20,589 nt of DNA from Chara braunii (Eukaryota > Streptophyta > Charophyceae > Charales > Characeae), in assembly GCA_003427395.1 (NCBI GenBank), contig BFEA01000112.1:1900289-1920877 (forward strand), written 5' to 3'. The notes beneath the pieces are model-generated. The model did no database searches and had not been told where the DNA came from. It worked only from the letters and a program-made list of their open reading frames with translations. A program made the translations under genes and the position numbers. Below are positions 1 through 7,749 of the stretch, piece after piece. How positions within the stretch are numbered: position 1 is the stretch's first letter; every line of letters begins with the position of its first letter.

Positions 1-29
1 TTTTTTTTTTTTTTTTTTTTTTTTTTTTT
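1..29. repeat. Poly(T) tract
   Basis: This is a run of 29 T at the window edge, followed by more T-rich sequence. It could be the poly(A) tail of a minus-strand retroposed element cut by the window, or a plain homopolymer. Nothing diagnostic adjoins it. Confidence 0.9.
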
Positions 30-410
30 GTCTTTTTTTGTGTGTGAAAATTGAGAACCAATTAGGATAATCCGTAACCCGCCCTTTTCTTTACTTTTTT
101 GAAGTTTTTTCTTTGTAACATCTCTTGCACCTGTTTCTGTCCAGCAATGACCACTTGACGGGAAAAGTTTTCCTCAGGGGGGAGGTTCCGCTAGCATGGA
201 GGACTGGATTGAACACCGGAATCTGGACGTGCTTGTGGAGAGGTGCGGAACACTGGCATTGATCTGCTTTTGCTGCATCTCTGCATGAAACACATCCAGA
301 TTCAGGCGCTTAATCCAATTCTCTTTGCTAGTGGGACCTCTCCCCAGGGGATAAGTACTTTCACAGCCTCTTGTTAATTGGGAGACACAGCTTGCCTTTG
401 CCAGTCAACC
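30..410. other. Unassigned spacer, no gene seen
   Basis: This is mixed-composition sequence between two T-rich tracts. I found no open frame with recognisable content, no tRNA-like boxes and no clear inverted repeat. Confidence 0.5.
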
Positions 411-560
411 CTCTTTTTTTTTTTCTTTTTTTTTTTTTTTGTGTGTGTGTGTGTGTGTCTGTGTCAGGTCCATTTCTAGACAGCACAGAGGAAACTTTTC
501 TTTTGTTTTCTTTTGTTTTCTTTTGTTTTCTTTTGTTTTCTTTTGTTTTCTTTTCTTTTG
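411..560. repeat. Compound microsatellite: (T)n, (GT)n and a 10-bp tandem repeat
   Basis: A T-rich run (about 411-440) passes into (GT)n (441-458). After a 40-bp break come five exact copies of a 10-bp unit, TTTTGTTTTC, at 501-550, with related partial units on both sides. Any open frame across it is a low-complexity Phe/Leu/Val artefact and is not called. Confidence 0.95.
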
Positions 561-868
561 CTGGTTGTAAAATGGGAAACCTTCCCTGTGAGAACTTGTT
601 TCCTATTTAGTATTTTTCTTTGGGAGGGGAGAGGGAGGGAGGCCAAGGGGAAGGGTGAAGGACGGATATAGCTGCCACTTTTTTATGTGTAAAAGGACCA
701 AGCCAGCCCAGTCAGAATGCAGTAGGCCCTATGTGTCCCCCGAGGTCATGACCGTGGGTTTTTTGTCGGATGACGGCCGAGACTGCGACCGCAGCCTCGA
801 ACTCTGGCGGTCGGGCAGTGGCCGTGAAGTCCCAGCATTTTTTTTCATGCCTTAAAAATACAAAAAAA
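561..868. other. Unassigned spacer
   Basis: This stretch joins the pyrimidine microsatellite to the AT tract. A purine-rich patch lies near 625-660. The short frames here show no recognisable domain, so I see nothing to annotate beyond composition. Confidence 0.4.
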
Positions 869-903
869 TGTATATATAATATGTATATATATTATATATA
901 TAC
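869..903. repeat. (TA)n tract
   Basis: This is alternating TA with a few interruptions. It directly abuts the palindrome at 905-935, a combination that favours DNA cruciform extrusion or replication slippage. Confidence 0.9.
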
Positions 904-904
904 A

Positions 905-935
905 GGGTTGTAGGGTTTCTTAAACCCTACAACCC
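905..935. repeat. 14-bp perfect inverted repeat with 3-nt spacer
   Basis: Positions 905-918 are exactly complementary to 922-935, with a CTT spacer. Each arm contains the octamer TAGGGTTT or its complement, which resembles the plant-type telomere unit TTTAGGG facing itself. A T-run follows at 937-943. In bacteria this would look like an intrinsic terminator, but the context is eukaryotic, so I call it only an inverted repeat. Confidence 0.9.
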
Positions 936-1063
936 CTTTTTTTCGTTTCTAAAATGGACTTCATTTTCGAGTTTGAAAAAATGAAAAACAAAAAACATAT
1001 ATATTGAAAGTTGAAACTCAAAAGAAAAAACGAAAACGACTTTTTTTTTCCTTTTTTTTTCAC

Positions 1064-1092
1064 TGATTGATTGATTGATTGATTGATTGATT
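1064..1092. repeat. (GATT)n microsatellite
   Basis: About seven near-perfect tetranucleotide units follow two T-rich runs. On the minus strand the tract reads as an artefactual Asn-Gln-Ser-Ile repeat and is not coding evidence. Confidence 0.9.
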
Positions 1093-1525
1093 TGTTAGAT
1101 GAGCAAAATAAAATCATTCTGAATTACCTGAATTACATCCATCGCTGGAAAAAAAAGAAAAAAAAAGTGCATCCATGCCGGCCTGACATCCACCCCACCC
1201 CTGCATGGCTGCAGTGTCCTTCAACTCACACCCACACACACACACACACAACACCACACTCAGGCGTTCACCACAGGCAGTTCTCGCTCACTCTGCTCCC
1301 ATCCAAAACAACTGTTTTTCCAACGGGGCTTTACCCACGGGCCCCCACAATCCTGATCTGGCGGTAGAGTTTCATCCAGCGTACCACAAATGTGAAAAGG
1401 ACCAAAGATATGGTGCGGGATCTTTCCACCTTCTGCAGAAAGATACATGCTCCATTTTGCACTTTTGCACATCTGGTCAGTAGTGCTGGGACGCCCATCG
1501 TTACCATTCATAACACCCACCAGAG
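1093..1525. other. Unassigned spacer with (CA)n
   Basis: This spacer contains an A-rich patch (about 1149-1167) and a (CA)n run (about 1228-1250). Overlapping open frames on both strands at 1205-1520 are low in specific content and mutually overlapping, and none resembles a known protein. Confidence 0.4.
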
Positions 1526-1548
1526 AAAAAAAAAAAAAAAAAAAAAAA
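1526..1548. repeat. Poly(A) tract (23 A)
   Basis: This homopolymer may be the 3' tail of a + strand retroposed sequence whose body would lie in 1093-1525. No target-site duplication could be confirmed by eye. Confidence 0.85.
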
Positions 1549-1627
1549 GCCTTCCCTAACTAAACCTTCAACCCTTGCCTCCTAAATGGCTTTTCTTTTT
1601 TCCTTAAGATGAAAATGATGTCGGGAA

Positions 1628-1811
1628 AACTAGGGCACTATCACGGTTTCTGTTTCAAAATGTGTTTCAGTCACGATTTCGCGAATGCTGTGCCAAACCG
1701 AGGAAAATCGTGAATGTATACAACCCGGCCTTAGGGTCAGGTGGGGATGTGTTGTATTCAAGGGATTCCTGAACTGGATTAAGAAACTGAAATCGTGACT
1801 GCGCCCTAGTT
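1628..1811. mobile_element. MITE-like element with 29-bp terminal inverted repeats
   Basis: The first 29 bases (1628-1656) match the reverse complement of the last 29 (1783-1811) at 24 of 29 positions. The ends begin AACTAGGGC. The 13-mer CAGTCACGATTTC of the right terminus recurs at 1668-1680, so the left end carries a second, subterminal copy. The whole element is about 184 bp and non-coding, as expected of a non-autonomous DNA transposon. The junction is ambiguous because CTAG is palindromic and occurs at both ends (1630-1633 and 1806-1809). A TA or CTAG target duplication fits, but no longer duplication is visible. The superfamily is not assigned. Confidence 0.72.
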
Positions 1812-1889
1812 ACCCCAATGATGTCCGATGGTCAGAGCCATTGTCCGGTTTCGGCTGTAGCTAAACCAGGCACCTCAGACTGGAGGTGT

Positions 1890-1925
1890 ACTCAACTGAC
1901 TCAATTGACTCAATTGACACAATTG
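1890..1925. repeat. 9-bp tandem repeat, four units
   Basis: There are four head-to-tail units of consensus ACTCAATTG (1890-1898, 1899-1907, 1908-1916, 1917-1925). The middle two are identical and the outer ones each differ slightly. The array repeats TTGAC, the core of plant W-boxes, but this is probably incidental. Confidence 0.9.
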
Positions 1926-2084
1926 ACTTGGCTGCAGCTGACTGTCTCTGCATTTCGAAGACACAAGGGGCTCGAACAGGGTGGGTGTTATGATGTTATC
2001 GATGCCTCTTCACTCTTCTATAGGGCGCCTGCTTTACTAGACTGTCTGTTCTAGCACTGAGGGTGGTCCCCTTTTCTGTCTGGG

Positions 2085-2242
2085 CAAAACCCTGAGCCCT
2101 AAGCCCTTGCCCCTCCCGTTCCATTTCCTATCTGCCTTCCTTGGACCTTTCCCTTAAACCCTTACCCCTTGAACTCTTAGTCCTTAAACCCTAGAGCCCT
2201 CCCTTACCCCTTGAACTCTTAGTCCTTAAACCCTAGTGCCCT
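2085..2242. repeat. CCCTAA-like degenerate tract with a 42-bp tandem duplication
   Basis: Positions 2159-2200 and 2201-2242 are identical at 41 of 42 bases (A to T near the end), so this is a recent tandem duplication. Each unit contains CTTAAACCCTAG. The preceding 70 bp carries further scattered CCCTAA and CCCTT motifs, like a decayed interstitial plant-type telomere repeat. The array ends just before the LINE fragment at 2236. Confidence 0.85.
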
Positions 2243-2640
2243 CGTACTGGTTTCTTGGATTGCTTTACACATCCTTTCAATTCCATTACCCCGTACCACT
2301 GAAGATTGTTCACTGCATTATTCTGAAGAGGGAACAGGTCCGGGAAATCTGTGGGAGGTCGGTGATGTGGGCACTTTGGCGGCAACGCTGCGTCCATAAA
2401 CTGGAAAACGTAAGGGTGGACGGAGCGGAGATCATAGACATGATCCGCCAATTCATTCACATGGAACTGAATTCCCAGTGGTCACTCACAAAGTCCCGTC
2501 TAACACACCTTACCGAATACAAAGACCTTCAGGAAGGAGCCAAACAATGCTTTGTGGACTGGCTATGGGGCGAACAAGGGGGATGGATGGCACATGTGAG
2601 TTGGCCAAATTTGGCCAGGCATTCCTTCGATTTTTAAAAC
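2236..2640 (+). pseudogene. LINE (L1-type) C-terminal fragment, + strand
   Basis: This open frame of about 133 codons has the character of the extreme C-terminus of plant-type LINE ORF2, after the zinc-binding domain. It contains a Trp-rich stretch 'SVMWALWRQRCVHKLENV', followed by an acidic/hydrophobic helix 'EIIDMIRQFIHMEL'. The same layout (Trp/His-rich, then a helix) recurs at the end of the second + strand LINE at 17576-17836. No reverse transcriptase or start codon belongs to it, so I infer a 5'-truncated copy. It lies tail-to-tail with the minus-strand LINE that follows. Similarity was judged by eye. Confidence 0.55.
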
Positions 2641-3039
2641 CATTGGATGCCGCAAAGGTCGTTCCTGCCTAGATTGAGGTGGCGCATCCATCGGTCTATG
2701 AGGACAGCAGGCATGTCGACCTTTGGCCTCAGTAGGCAATATGTGGCTTTGACAGTGAGATTTTGGAGCTTGTGTGGCTTGCTGGGTTGTCGACGGTTGA
2801 AAGTAGGTCATTGCCATTCTTCAGGATCCAGGGCCAGGGCTGCCAGCGGGGTGTCAGGGTGGTAGGCGTGCCAGTCTGTACCATCAGTGGAGCGCAGAAC
2901 CCAAATTCAAGACAGGTGGTCAAGCTCATACCGCTCTACCTGATCCCCTTCCTGTTTCTCCAGCGAGCGATTGCTCCGTTGGGTCGAGCGTCTACAATGT
3001 TGCCTATTCTGCTTTGCTGGTTGTCGCCCTGCTGGATCC

Positions 3040-3516
3040 TCACCCAGTCTGATTCGCGCAGGGATGGCCTCGTCGTAATATGGCCACCCAATCCAAGGGG
3101 ACAGAGAAAATCATATGTTCCTGACCAGCTGCTAGGTGGTGTGTATAATGCAGGGTGGGTCGTAATCGGGTCGCTGTTGTCCAATCCCTGGTGGACTGGT
3201 CCCAGAGGTCCCCAATCCATATGACACCATGCTTGACCCACATAGACGACGGGGAGTCTGTGCTCCGGTACACCCACCCCTGTTGGTCGGTGAGCCTGCG
3301 GTTGGCGAACAGGGGCTGGCACAGGACCTCATAAAAGCGCGTTGGGTGAGGCCTGTCAGGGAGGGGCAGTTGCGGCCAGGTTTGTAACAGGGTGAGCCAG
3401 AAGGGATCTGGTTCCAGATCCTGCCAGCTGCCCCTCTCATTCCCGGTAAAGAAGAATGGGGAAGTGTCCTAGGGAGGGCCCAGAACCTGTCCTCCAACCA
3501 TGTGCGAAGATCGTCA
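3040..3516 (-). pseudogene. LINE ORF2 segment with IGDLWD motif
   Basis: The minus-strand frame is open from 3468 to 3040 with no start codon of its own. It contains 'FWLTLLQTWPQLPLPD', 'CQPLFANRRLTDQ' and 'WVKHGVIWIGDLWD', the usual run of motifs before the zinc-binding domain of plant-type LINEs. The same block occurs in the + strand LINE at 16456-16794 as 'QPLIGNPNLLD' and 'WVKKGMYTIGDLWND'. The part at 3469-3516 is in a different frame ('TWLEDRFWALP'), which implies one frameshift near 3430-3470. It continues the segment at 3628-3796 across the inserted MITE. Confidence 0.75.
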
Positions 3517-3517
3517 C

Positions 3518-3626
3518 TACCGTCTTCCCCCGAACACAACGCACCCTTATTTTGGCTGTATCTGGCCGCAAATGTAGCTTGTATACGCTCATTTTTAGGG
3601 TGCGTTAGGTTCGGGGGAAGACGGTA
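3518..3626. mobile_element. TA-flanked MITE (Tc1/mariner-like) nested in the LINE
   Basis: The element proper is 3520-3624 (105 bp), flanked by TA at 3518-3519 and 3625-3626. Including one flanking base, the termini 3517-3547 and 3597-3627 are inverted copies matching at 29 of 31 positions, starting CCGTCTTCCCCCGAAC just inside the TA. It has no coding capacity. Deleting the element plus one TA joins the LINE frame on both sides without shift: Asn-Thr-Pro-Pro upstream, Ser-Asp-Asp-Leu downstream. This confirms both the ends and the TA duplication. A TA target duplication is the hallmark of Tc1/mariner-type transposition; Stowaway-like elements share it, but the end sequence differs from the Stowaway consensus. 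Confidence 0.9.
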
Positions 3627-3627
3627 G

Positions 3628-3890
3628 GGGGCGTGTTAGGGGTGATGTGCCGAATCTGTTCTAGGGCTAGGGTTTGCCATGGCACGTCCGGGTTGAAGAG
3701 CAGTTGTTGCAAGCATTGGAGGGCTAGGGCCTTGGTTTGGGTCTCCGGGTCCAGGATGCCCAATCCCCCTTTGGTTTTGGGCTGGATGAGGGTGGTTCAG
3801 ACCACCCTACTGATGATGTTTGGTAAGTCTGCGTCGCAGTGCCATGAGAAGGCTGATGCGCACCCTCACACCCAACGCGACGCCTCGTAC
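3628..3890 (-). pseudogene. LINE ORF2 connection segment with GGLG motif
   Basis: The minus-strand frame runs from about 3890 to 3628. It includes 'AFSWHCDADLPNIISRVV', an in-frame TGA at 3797-3799 where related LINEs commonly have Trp, then 'PKTKGGLGILDPETQ' and 'LLFNPDVPWQTLALEQI'. The PK-x-x-GGLG-I-x-D block is a standard landmark after the reverse transcriptase in plant-type LINEs. TGG to TGA fits a single transition. The segment is cut at its 3' side by the MITE and preceded by the large insert. Confidence 0.75.
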
Positions 3891-3913
3891 CGAGGGGCAC
3901 CTATCAGAGTAAT

Positions 3914-3992
3914 TGGGGCGTGGCCGAGAACTTTGGGCGGGGTTGAATTGCCCAGGCGAAACGGGGGATTCTCGCTTCAATCCCGAGGTCAC
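3914..3992 (+). other. tRNA-like A box and B box (SINE head or tRNA pseudogene)
   Basis: TGGCCGAG near 3921-3928 matches the A box (D-arm) of Ser/Leu-type tRNAs. GCTTCAATCCC near 3977-3988 matches the B box (GGTTCRANTCC) with one or two differences and is flanked by CTCG/CGAG that can pair as a T stem. The spacing of about 50 bases suits a pol III internal promoter. The acceptor arms do not pair, so it is not a functional tRNA. A decayed tRNA-derived SINE head is the likelier reading. Confidence 0.35.
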
Positions 3993-4347
3993 TTCGGAGT
4001 CAGGGCCGACTGAGATGGTTCAACAGGAAAAGCAAGGAAAAACTCAAGGAGCACATTGTGCTGGCATGCGGGGTATAAACAAACTTTCGCTCTGCCATGG
4101 AAAGAGATGTCAACGAGGAAAAGGGAAAAGGGAGGACGCAGGATCTACCGCTTCTCTCGCGCTAGGTTCACACCAACTTTATTGCAAGGGCCCAAGAGAT
4201 AAGGGACATCTTAGGCCTCCAGGTCAGATTCATAAAGGCTGCAAGGTTGGCCACGAGCCTCGTCAGAAGGGCTCGTGCGCTGCGGGAAAGTTCTGGGAAC
4301 CGAGTCGAACCTTTGTACCCCAGTACCAACCTCCACCCCCGCTGACA

Positions 4348-4716
4348 TCAGCGGTAGTTAAACTGGGGCTTCCATATGGCGTGGGCGGCCGACCAGGGCA
4401 GCACCGTCAAATCTGTGTAAGGCAAGACCAAGGATGGGGATGAAAACCAATCAGGCACAATAAATCCACTTCCCCCTATGTGACAAGCCTTAGACGGGTT
4501 ATAAAGATGAACCTGGTCGGTCTGCCGCAACGCGCTCCGCACATCCGCGTCGCAGTACACACTGTCCTCGTCTACGATCGGGAAGGGTGGAAGGGTGTTA
4601 CAGCGGATCGATGGGAGGTTTGAGTACGGGCAATCACCCGTGCTCACGTTCAACGTAGCGAATCTCGACTCCATACAAATCTCACGGACCTTGCCCCACT
4701 CCCTCCCACTTGTCAA
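4348..4716 (-). CDS. Unidentified open frame, 122 codons
   Basis: The frame has an unbiased residue mix with repeated Cys, Trp and Asp and reads more like protein than its neighbours (for example 'CHIGGSGFIVPDWFSS' and 'PFPIVDEDSVYCDADV'). I recognise no domain. It lies within the stretch that interrupts the LINE and on the LINE's strand, so it could belong to the inserted element. It could also be chance: frames of this length are expected occasionally at this base composition, and overlapping plus-strand frames exist. No promoter, intron or poly(A) signal was identified. Confidence 0.22.
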   Translation of the reverse strand: MTSGREWGKVREICMESRFATLNVSTGDCPYSNLPSIRCNTLPPFPIVDEDSVYCDADVRSALRQTDQVHLYNPSKACHIGGSGFIVPDWFSSPSLVLPYTDLTVLPWSAAHAIWKPQFNYR

Positions 4717-5409
4717 AAATGCAAGTTCAAGAACACAGCGTAGTTAATCACAAAATCATCACTAGGACAAAATGGCTATGGCCGAGTCGCAAAGAGATCG
4801 GGCGGGTCGACTAAACGCCCGCGCCCGATGTCTCTGGTTGTCAGCGATCAGCCCCAAATGAACGGGGGGGAAATCGACACGTGGCACTTGTGCGCGAGAG
4901 GGGAGGCAGGGAAAACTTGGCAACGATCCCCGACGCTCACTCATGGCGCAGGGATCGGCAAGAGTCGGGGAGAAAAATGGAGATCAACACACTCATGCAT
5001 ACAGGCAGACGTTTGACACCCAATGCCTCCCCAGGGTCGCGCCTAAGTGCGCATTACAACCACAACATCATTCCTCATTCATACACTCAACACCACCGTC
5101 TTCACGCATAGCTCGTGCAACATTGCAGCCAAGATCAAAAAGAAGGAGAGGAAGGGTTGTGGGAGTTTATAGCGCGGAAACGGAGGGCACCAGCGTGCGA
5201 TGCAGGCAGCAAGGAGTGTAGATGAACAGGACAAAAGAAAGAAGGAGGTCCCATATGGGTCCAAGAAGGCAGAGCAATTGACAATTTCGTTCAATTGGAA
5301 TGGTCGTTCAAGCTGCGCGCGTAAGTTCGCTTTCACAGCATTGATCCGGCCATCCCAACTAACAACCAATCAATCGTGCCGATAGGTAAGGGGAGGATCG
5401 GACACAGAG

Positions 5410-5862
5410 TTGGGGGAAGACGAAGGGACATACAAGGAGGGGCGCTCAGCAAGAAGCGAAGACGGCGCGCATATGCAGAGCGGAAAACGAGCTTACACAA
5501 CATGCAAGAATTCAAAAATGGCCACTCGCCCTCTAGCACGAAGAAAATTTGAATGCCGACAACCAAAATTCCTAACTGTTTTCTTGAATTCCTCTACAAG
5601 GTCGCTAACAATTCGCAAAGAGGACTCATTTGAACGAGGACAGGGCCAATTCCGAAAGATGCATGCATTTAATCCCCAAAATTGGAAGATGGACCCCGCT
5701 TTCCTCGATCAGCAAGATCCATGCTTCGAGGCTTACTTCGGGTTTTACTTTGAAGGGTACGTGAAGCCGCGAAGTACGGATATTGGCTTATCACATGTCA
5801 GTTGTTGTTTGAGCCGGGTAGTGGCTCTTTTACTCAGCGCCCACCATGCAGATTTGTACTAA
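5410..5862 (+). CDS. Unidentified open frame, 150 codons
   Basis: The C-terminal half has a protein-like aromatic/acidic segment ('DPAFLDQQDPCFEAYFGF' and neighbours). The N-terminal half is Arg/Lys/Thr-rich and unremarkable. The last ~100 bases overlap antisense LINE sequence (5768-5862), which argues against the whole frame being one real gene. No domain is recognised. If anything is genuine here it would be a piece of the inserted element. Confidence 0.18.
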   Translation: MGEDEGTYKEGRSARSEDGAHMQSGKRAYTTCKNSKMATRPLARRKFECRQPKFLTVFLNSSTRSLTIRKEDSFERGQGQFRKMHAFNPQNWKMDPAFLDQQDPCFEAYFGFYFEGYVKPRSTDIGLSHVSCCLSRVVALLLSAHHADLY

Positions 5863-6065
5863 AGTGTTGTGAGGGCTACGTTATTGAGAACTAGTGCCCG
5901 CCAGACGATAGAAGTTGGCTTGTTTGTCCAACTGTGTAATTTGTTAACTGTAGGCTGAGAGATCCAGTCATCGTTTCCTGTCAGTCGACCCTGCCCAGAG
6001 AGGATTACCCCGAGAACTCGAATACGCGCTTCCAAGGGGAGCCATTTGATTCTGGGCAGCTCCAA
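5768..6065 (-). pseudogene. LINE reverse transcriptase thumb region
   Basis: The minus-strand frame contains 'ARIRVLGVILSGQGRLTG', 'VNKLHSWTNKPTSIVWRAL' and 'VLNNVALTTL', then a TAG at 5859-5861, then 'YKSAWWALSKRATTRLKQQ' and a TAA. The spacing of the LGV motif, the L-x-x-W motif and a Trp/Ala-rich segment is the normal order after the catalytic FADD box in L1-type elements. It is in a different frame from the palm domain, so a frameshift lies between 6005 and 6065. Confidence 0.72.
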
Positions 6066-6595
6066 GGGTCGGTCCCCTTGGGAGTGTATCCACCATCCCC
6101 GGGTCTTGTTGCCCAGTTAACCACCATGTCAGAAACGGCTAGGAACTTGTCCATAAGTCTGCACAATTCCTCCATGTTAGCCTTTGAAGCCTTCATCATA
6201 AGGGTGTGGTCGTCAGCGAACATGGAGGAGATCGGGATTGCCTCCTTTGGTATGCCCTCTATTTGAATGTGGCTGAGTTACTTGTTGGTGCAAAGGTTGG
6301 CTCCTAAAGCTTCCATAACAATCAGGAAGAGGAAGGGGGCCGATGGGTCTCCTTGGCGTACTGAGCGTTGCAAGCATATCTCCGGAGCCAACAGGCTATT
6401 GATTTGGACCTGGGTAGTTGCATTCTGGTGGGAGTTGAGCTTTGCCAAACATCTGTCTAGGAACCCCCAGTCGACATGGTCATAGGCTTTCTCAAAGTCT
6501 ATGACAATCAATGCGGCATGGGCAGACATAGAGGCTTTATTTATTGACCACCGCTGTCGGAGGGCGCGGTATCCCGGCCCTCCTCTGTGTACCAA
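6005..6595 (-). pseudogene. LINE reverse transcriptase palm domain
   Basis: This stretch carries the catalytic core of RNA-directed DNA synthesis for LINE retrotransposition. In one minus-strand frame it shows motif A 'IDFEKAYDHVDWGFLDRCL' (first catalytic Asp), motif B 'SVRQGDPSAPFLFLIVMEA' and motif C 'MFADDHTLMM' (the FADD catalytic pair). A single in-frame TAA at 6278-6280 lies between B and C; the rest is open for nearly 200 codons. The fingers domain expected upstream of motif A is not recognisable past 6595, so the copy is broken or truncated there. All catalytic Asp residues remain, so decay looks fairly recent, yet the element cannot be functional. Confidence 0.9.
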
Positions 6596-6599
6596 GTTC

Positions 6600-7070
6600 C
6601 TGCTTGGTACCAGTCCTCGCTCTGATGCTCTGGCCTATAGACGTATCTTGGACCCCTGCTGTTCCTAGTACCCAGGCTGTGCCTCAGCGCGGACCAATCC
6701 CGGTGATGTTGCCCTCAACAAAAGGGGTGCGCCACAGGACTTCCATTGGTCCACGCAGGCTCGGCGCCCTGCTGTACAGCAGAGCACAACCGGCCTGTGA
6801 CCGTGGTAGCCGCCGGGTTCGCCTTGGGACGCGGAGGTGAGAAGACCGGTGCTGTCTTTTCTGCTGCACGCCGATCGCGCCCTAGGCAAGTTATGGGTCA
6901 GGTGCATGATACTGACAGCAGTCAAGAAGGTAGAAAGCTAAACAAAAAGCAACAAGAAAAGAAAAATAGAAAATCAGAGGTCTGATTAATGTGGTTGGAC
7001 TACTAGCTTTAGTTCGGGGGAAATCCGATGGCCTCCGAACCCCAGTTATCGTTGCGTCTAACTTCTTTTG
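6600..7070. other. Unassigned spacer upstream of the LINE
   Basis: No LINE fingers or endonuclease motif is visible on the minus strand. A perfect 14-bp palindrome, CTGCTGTACAGCAG, sits at 6769-6782. Positions 6935-6985 are A-rich and could be the tail of a + strand retroposed fragment. Overlapping open frames on both strands (6665-6985) match nothing I know. Confidence 0.4.
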
Positions 7071-7360
7071 TTATTTTTTTTTTAATTTATTGTTATCATT
7101 ATCCTTTTTTTTGCCTTGTTTGACTGGTCTGTCGTTTCGTGGGGAGGTCGACAGGATTGGGCTTCGAACTCGAGCGGTGGTATTGCAGTTTAGACGGGCC
7201 CAACCCTTCAAATATCACCTGTACCGGGTTTGCGCGTCTAGGTTCCGCTCGGTAGGACCCCAGCAGCTGTAGGGGAAGTGTGAAAAGAAAGGAAGAGAGG
7301 TAAGGATGAAAATCGGGTTTGGGCTTGTGCGTGGACTTGCATCGCTATCTAGGCGAAGCT

Positions 7361-7388
7361 GTGGCGCGAAGGAAATTTGAAGCGCCAC
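7361..7388 (+). repeat. Hairpin of repeat unit 1 (7-bp stem)
   Basis: GTGGCGC (7361-7367) pairs perfectly with GCGCCAC (7382-7388) around a 14-nt loop. It aligns with the hairpin at 7722-7749 in the next unit. Two of the pairs differ between units and both differ in a pairing-preserving way. Confidence 0.7.
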
Positions 7389-7721
7389 CTTTTCTTTCCT
7401 CTTTTATTATTATTATTATTATTATTGTTGTTATTAATTAGTTCCCCCATTTCCAGTTTTCCGCCCGTCGATCTGTCACTCCATAGGGAAGGCCGCCTAT
7501 TCAGGTTTCGGACTGTAACTGTCGTCTCATGGTCTGGGTCTTATCGACCCCTCGTAAATTGTCTGTACCAGACCTATCTGTCCGAGCCACGCGGACCCCG
7601 GTGGCCAGGTTAAGAGGCAGATACAGTGAGGACTAAAAAAAAAAAAAAAATACATATAGGAAAAGAAAGGGTAGGAATCTCAGACGCGTGTGTGAACGCG
7701 GGGCACGGTTCAGGCAAGGTT

Positions 7722-7749
7722 GCTGCGCAAGGAGATTCTGGGCCGCAGC
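7722..7749 (+). repeat. Hairpin of repeat unit 2 (6-bp stem)
   Basis: GCTGCG (7722-7727) pairs with CGCAGC (7744-7749). Relative to unit 1, the second pair is C-G instead of T-A and the third is T-A instead of G-C, so both sides changed together. Confidence 0.7.

Larger units (their letters stand above)
3890..5760. other. ~1.85-kb insertion inside the LINE, identity unknown
   Basis: The LINE frame is lost near 5768 (after 'ATTRLKQQLT', thumb region) and resumes near 3890 (connection segment). In related LINEs these are separated by only a few tens of residues, so nearly all of this stretch is inferred to be foreign. I see no long terminal repeats or clear inverted ends. Its low-coordinate end carries tRNA-like promoter boxes (about 3914-3992). 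Inside are several overlapping open frames on both strands. None is recognised; the most protein-like are 4348-4716 (minus) and 5410-5862 (plus). Confidence 0.55.
2650..6600 (-). mobile_element. Decayed L1-type LINE, minus strand, interrupted by two insertions
   Basis: Read on the minus strand, blocks appear in LINE ORF2 order: reverse transcriptase palm (6595-6005), thumb region (6065-5768), connection segment with a Gly-Gly-Leu-Gly motif (3890-3628), and the segment before the zinc-binding domain with an 'IGDLWD' motif (3516-3040). A ~1.85-kb foreign stretch separates the thumb from the connection segment, and a 105-bp MITE sits between the last two blocks. The frame is broken by TAA, TAG and TGA codons and by frameshifts. 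No endonuclease domain is seen upstream of 6600, so the copy is probably 5'-truncated. The 3' boundary near 2650 is approximate because the zinc-binding motif is not recognisable there. Confidence 0.82.

Noticed and set aside
371-610. Open frame over the T-rich microsatellites
   Set aside because: Its product is Phe/Leu/Val low complexity produced by (T)n, (GT)n and the TTTTGTTTTC repeat.
905-943. Bacterial-type intrinsic terminator (hairpin plus T-run)
   Set aside because: The surroundings are eukaryotic (LINEs, microsatellites) and no gene ends here.
3913-4443. Longest single open frame (176 codons, + strand)
   Set aside because: Its composition is unremarkable, it overlaps other frames and tRNA-like sequence, and its length is not beyond chance in 20 kb.
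7160-7180. GCTTCGAACTC as a tRNA T-loop
   Set aside because: The flanking bases do not pair as a T stem and no D-arm is found upstream.
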